DNA of 64,000 nt from Acutalibacter sp. GTDB taxonomy: Bacteria; Bacillota; Clostridia; Oscillospirales; Acutalibacteraceae. Where the stretch lies: assembly GCA_020025775.1 (NCBI GenBank), contig JAHHRN010000004.1, positions 62,001 to 126,000 on the forward strand, in the 5' to 3' direction. The notes under the pieces were generated by a model. The model did no database searches, had not been told where the DNA came from, and saw only the letters and a list, made by a program, of their open reading frames with translations. A program made the translations under genes and the position numbers. The first letter of the stretch is position 1. Every line of letters starts with the position of its first letter. Of this stretch, positions 59,532-64,000 are shown one piece after another.

Positions 59532-60467
59532 ATGGAGTTTTCTCATGTATCGGTTTTACTGCATGAAGCAGTAGATTCCTTAGAAATTAAACCCGACGGC
59601 ATTTATGTGGACTGCACGGCGGGCGGCGGCGGACATTCTAAAGCCATTTTAGAAAAACTGACCACAGGGCATTTAATCGCGATTGACCGCGACCCCGATG
59701 CCATCAAGGTTTTAAAGGAACGCTTAGGGGCTTATCCCAATGCACATATCGTGCATGATTCCTTTGACCATATCAAAGAAATTTTGGGCGACGTTCGTGT
59801 GGACGGTATTTTAGCCGATCTCGGCGTCAGCTCTTATCAATTAGATAACAGAGAACGCGGTTTCTCCTTCCATGCGGATGCACCCCTAGATATGCGTATG
59901 AGCAAGGAAGGCCTTTCGGCGGCGGATGTGGTAAACACCTACTCCGAAGCGCAGCTTTCCAAAATCCTTTGGGATTACGGCGAAGAAAAGTTTGCAAAGA
60001 GCATTGCCAAAAACATTGTGAAGGCAAGAAGCGAACAGCCGATTGAAACCACTTTTCAGTTGATTGATATTATTAGGGCTTCGATGCCGCAAAAGGTGCT
60101 TCGTGAAAGCGGCCACCCGGCTAGAAAAACCTTTCAGGCGATTCGCATTGAAGTCAACGAAGAATTAACAGGACTTGATACCGCACTTGACGATATGTTT
60201 TCCTGCCTTAAGGTGGGCGGTATCCTTTCCATTATCACCTTCCATTCTTTAGAAGACAGAATGGTAAAACAGCGTTTCCAAAGTCTTTTAGAAGGATGTA
60301 CCTGTCCGAAAGAATTTCCAGTTTGCGTTTGCGGTAAAACCCCGTGCGGCAAGCTTCACGGCAAACGAAAGGGCGTTGCACCGAGCGAAGCGGAATGTAA
60401 GGACAACCCGAGAGCTAGAAGCGCAAGACTTCGCTCTATAGAAAAATTGAAAGATAAAGAAGATTAG
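59532..60467 (+). CDS. rsmH: 16S rRNA (cytosine1402-N4)-methyltransferase RsmH
   Basis: RsmH (MraW) methylates C1402 of 16S rRNA. The 311-residue protein starts FSHVSVLLHEAVDSL, has the SAM motif YVDCTAGGGGHS, ILADLGVSSYQLD, GFSFHADAPLDMRM, TFQAIRIEVN and TFHSLEDRMVKQRF near the end. ATG 59532 is chosen with ACGGAG ten bases upstream; GTG 59523 overlaps that region. Confidence 0.97.
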   Translation: MEFSHVSVLLHEAVDSLEIKPDGIYVDCTAGGGGHSKAILEKLTTGHLIAIDRDPDAIKVLKERLGAYPNAHIVHDSFDHIKEILGDVRVDGILADLGVSSYQLDNRERGFSFHADAPLDMRMSKEGLSAADVVNTYSEAQLSKILWDYGEEKFAKSIAKNIVKARSEQPIETTFQLIDIIRASMPQKVLRESGHPARKTFQAIRIEVNEELTGLDTALDDMFSCLKVGGILSIITFHSLEDRMVKQRFQSLLEGCTCPKEFPVCVCGKTPCGKLHGKRKGVAPSEAECKDNPRARSARLRSIEKLKDKED

Positions 60468-60505
60468 TTTCCAATGTGGGGGCTTTTAAATATAGGAGGA
60501 GAAAA

Positions 60506-61063
60506 ATGGCAGTAGCACAAAGATACACCGATGCAGACTTTGCCATGTTTGAACCGGCATCCAGCGTATATGACCGCAATGCAGCGAGAAAAGTGAATAC
60601 AATCGCGCCGAATAAGCAGGCACAGCAGCCGGATATCCGACTCCTTCCCAAGAAGAAAAAGTCCTTGGTCGACGCAAAACTCGAAATGCACGCGGCGGCA
60701 AAGAAAAGTGCAAAAATTATTGGCTTTGCATTCTTTTTCCTCACCATGTTTGCGATGCTTTTATACAGCCATCTTCGCGTCGATGAATTAACCCGCGACA
60801 TCAACAATACCAACGCGATGCTTACACAGGCGCAGGGCGAAAACGTTCGTCTCAATATGACGCTTGACTCCATGATTTCTCTTGAAAAAGTAGAAAATTA
60901 TGCGAAAAACACCTTGGGCATGACGAAGGTGGAAGGTTATCAAATCGAATATGTAGACCTTTCCCAGGAAGATCAGGTTGTAAAGAGCGGCTCGAAGAAA
61001 GTGTCGAGCGACGAAAAAACATCCTTTCTTCAAAAACTAAAGGCATATCTTACTGAAAAATAA
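60506..61063 (+). CDS. ftsL: FtsL-like cell division protein
   Basis: The 185-residue protein has a basic cytoplasmic domain (about 1-70), one membrane helix (about 71-91, IIGFAFFFLTMFAMLLYSH) and an extracytoplasmic coiled coil (LRVDELTRDINNTNAMLTQAQGENVRLNMTLDSM). The end NYAKNTLGMTKVEGYQIEYVDL is the FtsL/DivIC signature. Position between rsmH and the penicillin-binding protein confirms the call. ATG 60506 follows AGGAGGAG. The cytoplasmic part is longer than in Bacillus FtsL. Confidence 0.88.
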   Translation: MAVAQRYTDADFAMFEPASSVYDRNAARKVNTIAPNKQAQQPDIRLLPKKKKSLVDAKLEMHAAAKKSAKIIGFAFFFLTMFAMLLYSHLRVDELTRDINNTNAMLTQAQGENVRLNMTLDSMISLEKVENYAKNTLGMTKVEGYQIEYVDLSQEDQVVKSGSKKVSSDEKTSFLQKLKAYLTEK

Positions 61064-61074
61064 AATACGAATAG

Positions 61075-61114
61075 AACGAGGGTTAGGGCTTATGTTTTTG
61101 CCCTAACTCTCGTT
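61075..61114. repeat. Large hairpin between ftsL and the penicillin-binding protein gene
   Basis: AACGAGGGTTAGGGC (61075-61089) and GCCCTAACTCTCGTT (61100-61114) form a 15-bp stem with one G-U pair and a 10-nt loop. No T tract follows, so it is not a classical terminator. It may be a processing or stability element in the dcw transcript. Confidence 0.72.
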
Positions 61115-61136
61115 GTCCTATCTGCAAATAAATTTT

Positions 61137-61165
61137 TTGACACCTTCGGGACCGATTTTTTGAAT
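61137..61165 (+). promoter_or_regulatory. Possible internal promoter before the penicillin-binding protein gene
   Basis: TTGACA at 61137-61142 is exact consensus, but the -10 box TTGAAT (61160-61165) matches in only four of six bases, with a 17-bp spacer. It would give independent expression of pbp-murE. Confidence 0.45.
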
Positions 61166-61222
61166 GAAAACGCAAAAAACGGCCGCGAAGCTTTGCTATT
61201 TTTGAACCAAAGGAGAACCTTC

Positions 61223-63445
61223 ATGCAACTGCGACCGAACAAACAAACTGCAAAACGTGCGGCAACGGCCATGCTTTGCCTTTCCTTAGCGTTTCTTTAT
61301 GCAATGGGCGGACTTTTCCATGCCGCCATTTATAAAGGCGAGGAAAATCGTTTGAAAGCAGAACGCATTCAGCTTTCCGACACGCAAATTGCGGCGCAGC
61401 GCGGCACGGTTTATGATTCCAACATGAAAGTACTCGCCAAAAGTGCTTCGGCGTGGCTGGTTTATATTAACCCCTCCAAAATCAAAACCAACGAGCAAAT
61501 GGAACTTACCGTTCGCGGACTTTGTGATATCTTGGGCGTAGACGAAGAAACCGTTCGCGCCAAAGCTTCCAAAAACAAAAGCGGCTATCAAAAAATTGCC
61601 GGCGAAGTAGAAAACGATAAGAAATTAGAACTCAAGGAATATATCAAAGAACACGGCACCAAAAAGGGAGATTTGCACACCATTATCGGTATTGATCCCG
61701 ATACCAAGCGTTATTATCCCTATTCTTCCTTTGCTTCCACGATCATCGGCTTTACCGACAGCGATGACAAGGGCGTGGGCGGCATCGAGATGCAATACAA
61801 CGATGCTTTAACCGGCACCTCCGGCCGAATCATCACCGCCAAGAATGCGAAAATGGGTGCCATGTCCAGTGAATACGAAACCACCTACGATGCGAAACCC
61901 GGCGAAAGCCTCGTATTAACGATTGATGAGGTTGTGCAGTATTATTTGGAACAGAGCCTCGAACAAGCGATGATCGATACCGGTGCAAAATATGCTTACG
62001 GCGTGATTATGGATGTAAAAACCGGCGCAGTGCTTGGCATGACCAGTAAGCCTGATTTCGATTTGAATCAACCTCGTAAGATTTCCAGTAAAGCACTTTC
62101 CGATGCAATCAGTGCTATGACGGATGAAGAAGAAAAGAAAAAATCAACCGGCGAAGCACTCTTCTCTCAGTGGAGAAACCGCGCAATCAGTGATACTTAC
62201 GAACCCGGTTCCGTTTTCAAAACGGTGGTTGCCGCGGCGGCACTTGAAGAGGGCGTTGTAGATTTGAATACCACCTATAACTGTACCGGTAGTATTCAAG
62301 TTGCCAACTGGACCCAGCACTGCTGGAAGCGTGAGGGCCACGGCCATGAGGATTTAACACAGGGCCTTATGAACTCCTGCAACCCGTTCTTCATCACCAT
62401 CGGTCAAAAGCTCGGCAAGGAGAATTTCTACAAATACTTCGACGCTTTCGGCTTTACCGAAAAAACCAATATCGACCTTCCGGCGGAAGCGAAACCCGTT
62501 CCCGGCGTTACCTATCATACGTTAGATCAAATGGGTATTTCCCAGCTGTCCTCTAGTTCGTTCGGTCAGACCTTCCAGGTAACCCCCATTCAAATGATTA
62601 CCGCGATTAACACCATTGCCAACGGCGGTAAGCTCATGCAGCCCTACGTTGTGGATGCACGTCTCGACCAGGACGGCAATGTGATTCAGAGAACCGAACC
62701 CATTGTGAAACGCCAGGTTGTTTCCGAAAAAACGGCTTCCACCGTTGCCGGAATGATGGAAAAGGTTGTTTCTATCGGTACCGGTAAAAACGCCTATGTT
62801 GCCGGCTATCACGTAGCGGGCAAAACCGGTACCAGCCAGAAGTTAAATACAGATGATAAATATATCGCATCCTTTGCAGGCTTCGCGCCGGCCAATAATC
62901 CGCGCATTTCTGTTTTAATTGCGATTGATGAACCCGCGGGCGTACACGGTGGCGGTGCCATTGCCGCACCGATTGCCGGTCTCCTCATTGAAAAGGTTAT
63001 GAACTATCTGAATGTGGAACCGCAGTACGACGATAAAGAAGTTACAACGATTTCCACAGTTGCTCCGCCGCTTGTCGGCCTTTCCGTCGGCGATGCCAAG
63101 GTGCGTGGTGCGAAATTCAAGATCAACGTTATCGGTAACGGCCCCACCGTTCTTTCCCAGACCCCGAAATCCGGTCAGCAAATGAAGAACGGCGGTGTAG
63201 TGGTTGTTTATACCGAAGAAAATGCCGAACGCAAAACGGCAACTGTGCCCGACCTTTGCAACCTTTCTATGACGGATGCAAATCAGAAGGCCATCAGTGC
63301 CGGCTTTAATATCCGAATTTCCGGCAACGTCAATTCCGGCGAGGTGCTCTCCTATCAGCAGAGCCTTCCGGCAGGCAGCGAGGCGGAAATCGGCAGCGTA
63401 ATTACCGTGAACTTTAAATCAGATGTCAACGTACAAGACGGCTGA
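61223..63445 (+). CDS. Class B penicillin-binding protein with two PASTA domains (SpoVD/PBP2x-like)
   Basis: The 740-residue transpeptidase cross-links septal peptidoglycan. It has an N-terminal membrane helix (about 14-35), a dimerisation domain beginning AQRGTVYDSN, and the transpeptidase domain with YEPGSVFK (catalytic Ser330), SCN near 385 and KTGT near 534. Two PASTA repeats follow (about 620-735: PPLVGLSVGDAK, VPDLCNLSMTDA). ATG 61223 follows AAAGGAG. In Firmicutes this place holds SpoVD or division PBP2B; only one class B gene is visible here, so it could serve division, sporulation or both. Confidence 0.93.
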   Translation: MQLRPNKQTAKRAATAMLCLSLAFLYAMGGLFHAAIYKGEENRLKAERIQLSDTQIAAQRGTVYDSNMKVLAKSASAWLVYINPSKIKTNEQMELTVRGLCDILGVDEETVRAKASKNKSGYQKIAGEVENDKKLELKEYIKEHGTKKGDLHTIIGIDPDTKRYYPYSSFASTIIGFTDSDDKGVGGIEMQYNDALTGTSGRIITAKNAKMGAMSSEYETTYDAKPGESLVLTIDEVVQYYLEQSLEQAMIDTGAKYAYGVIMDVKTGAVLGMTSKPDFDLNQPRKISSKALSDAISAMTDEEEKKKSTGEALFSQWRNRAISDTYEPGSVFKTVVAAAALEEGVVDLNTTYNCTGSIQVANWTQHCWKREGHGHEDLTQGLMNSCNPFFITIGQKLGKENFYKYFDAFGFTEKTNIDLPAEAKPVPGVTYHTLDQMGISQLSSSSFGQTFQVTPIQMITAINTIANGGKLMQPYVVDARLDQDGNVIQRTEPIVKRQVVSEKTASTVAGMMEKVVSIGTGKNAYVAGYHVAGKTGTSQKLNTDDKYIASFAGFAPANNPRISVLIAIDEPAGVHGGGAIAAPIAGLLIEKVMNYLNVEPQYDDKEVTTISTVAPPLVGLSVGDAKVRGAKFKINVIGNGPTVLSQTPKSGQQMKNGGVVVVYTEENAERKTATVPDLCNLSMTDANQKAISAGFNIRISGNVNSGEVLSYQQSLPAGSEAEIGSVITVNFKSDVNVQDG

Positions 63446-63495
63446 TTTGAATAGGTGCGATGTGTGAAAGAGAGATTTTTAAGGAGGAAGTCACT

Positions 63496-64000
63496 TTGAA
63501 TATCTCAGAACTTTTAAGGGAAGTTAAAACAACAGGGACCTACAACGAGGCAGAGGTTTTAGACCTCACCGACGATTCGAGAAAGGTCACAGCCGGCAGT
63601 GTATTTGTCTGCATTCGCGGCGCGCGCTTTGATGGGCATGATGCTGCAGTGGAAATGGAAGAAAAAGGCGCTGTTTTAATTGTTGCCGAACACGCAACAG
63701 GCGCGAAAAACGAAGTTATCGTGGAGGACACAAGAAATGCTTATTCCGAGCTTTGTGCCGCCTTCTACGGTTTCCCCGCTAAAAAATTAAAGCTGATCGG
63801 CGTAACCGGCACGAACGGTAAAACCACCACAACTATGCTCCTAAAAGAGCTTTTTGACAAAGCTGGCGTCAAAGCAGGTCTTATCGGCACTGTGGAAAAC
63901 CGCGTGTGCGATACCGTATATCCGGCTTCTTATACCACCCCCGGCAGTAAGGAATTGCAGTTCCTCTTCAGCGAAATGGTCAAAGCGGGCTGTACCCACT
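63496..64000 (+). CDS. murE: UDP-N-acetylmuramyl peptide synthetase MurE, N-terminal part (3' end outside window)
   Basis: MurE adds the third amino acid to the UDP-MurNAc-dipeptide. The 168 residues in view have the Mur N-domain (LTDDSRKVTAGSVFVCIRG and VEDTRNAYSELCAAFYGFPAKKL) and the ATP motif IGVTGTNGKTTTTMLL near 100-115, then IGTVENRV and YTTPGSKELQ. TTG 63496 is chosen for AAGGAGG eight bases upstream; an in-frame ATG at 63460 has only a weak site. Diaminopimelate or lysine specificity cannot be told because the deciding residues lie beyond the edge. Confidence 0.95.
   Translation, partial: MNISELLREVKTTGTYNEAEVLDLTDDSRKVTAGSVFVCIRGARFDGHDAAVEMEEKGAVLIVAEHATGAKNEVIVEDTRNAYSELCAAFYGFPAKKLKLIGVTGTNGKTTTTMLLKELFDKAGVKAGLIGTVENRVCDTVYPASYTTPGSKELQFLFSEMVKAGCTH

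Overview
The window looks like a chromosomal segment of a mid-GC Clostridia bacterium, most likely of the Oscillospiraceae/Ruminococcaceae type. The evidence is Firmicutes gene order in the blocks mcsB-clpC, miaB-ylbF/ymcA-mutS-mutL-miaA, yggS-sepF-divIVA-lspA-rluD, yqfC-yqfD-phoH-ybeY-dgkA-era-yqzL-recO, ylxM-ffh-rpsP-khpA-rimM-trmD and mraZ-rsmH-ftsL-pbp-murE. Sporulation-type genes (ylbJ, yqfC, yqfD), an [FeFe]-hydrogenase-like gene (anaerobe), a split transketolase and frequent TTG/GTG starts fit the same picture. I saw no rRNA, tRNA, insertion sequence or CRISPR array.

Layout. 1-2992: end of mcsB and all of clpC (protein quality control). 3059-6692: a self-contained phage-derived cassette with its own promoter, a near-perfect LexA (SOS) box, a sigma-region-4-like regulator, a tail-fibre-like protein, a GH25 lysozyme, an XhlA-like protein and a holin, closed by a terminator. 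6695-10119: orphan CapF-type sugar reductase, VanZ-like protein, SGNH hydrolase and an unknown zinc-site membrane protein. 10135-13380: GNAT, YebC, UxaC and an SCP2-domain protein. 13544-22314: alpha/beta hydrolase, then tRNA modification and mismatch repair. 22333-27462: division/envelope genes. 27529-29324: transketolase. 29451-38640: sporulation-stage and RNA/DNA maintenance genes. 38648-42917: a lipoprotein, then the SRP/ribosome-maturation operon. 43014-53277: metabolic, transport and unknown genes. 53403-57902: a minus-strand operon around a divergent [FeFe]-hydrogenase-like protein with DRTGG, HATPase, amidohydrolase and PHP partners. 58129-64000: a methyltransferase, a repeat-rich leader and the start of the dcw (division and cell wall) cluster.

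The most interesting segment is 3059-6692. A lysis set resembling the PBSX xepA-xhlA-xhlB-xlyA module, plus an Xpf-like regulator, stands alone without capsid, terminase, integrase or tail genes, behind a consensus sigma-A promoter with a LexA box just downstream. I infer a domesticated, DNA-damage-inducible lysis or release cassette. The second system of note is the hydrogenase-like operon, whose product keeps the H-cluster cysteines but has Asp where catalytic enzymes have the proton-relay Cys. The third is the dcw leader, which carries two kinds of repeated GTG-containing elements.

Limits: all calls come from reading translated sequence and motifs. No database search, structure prediction or alignment was run.
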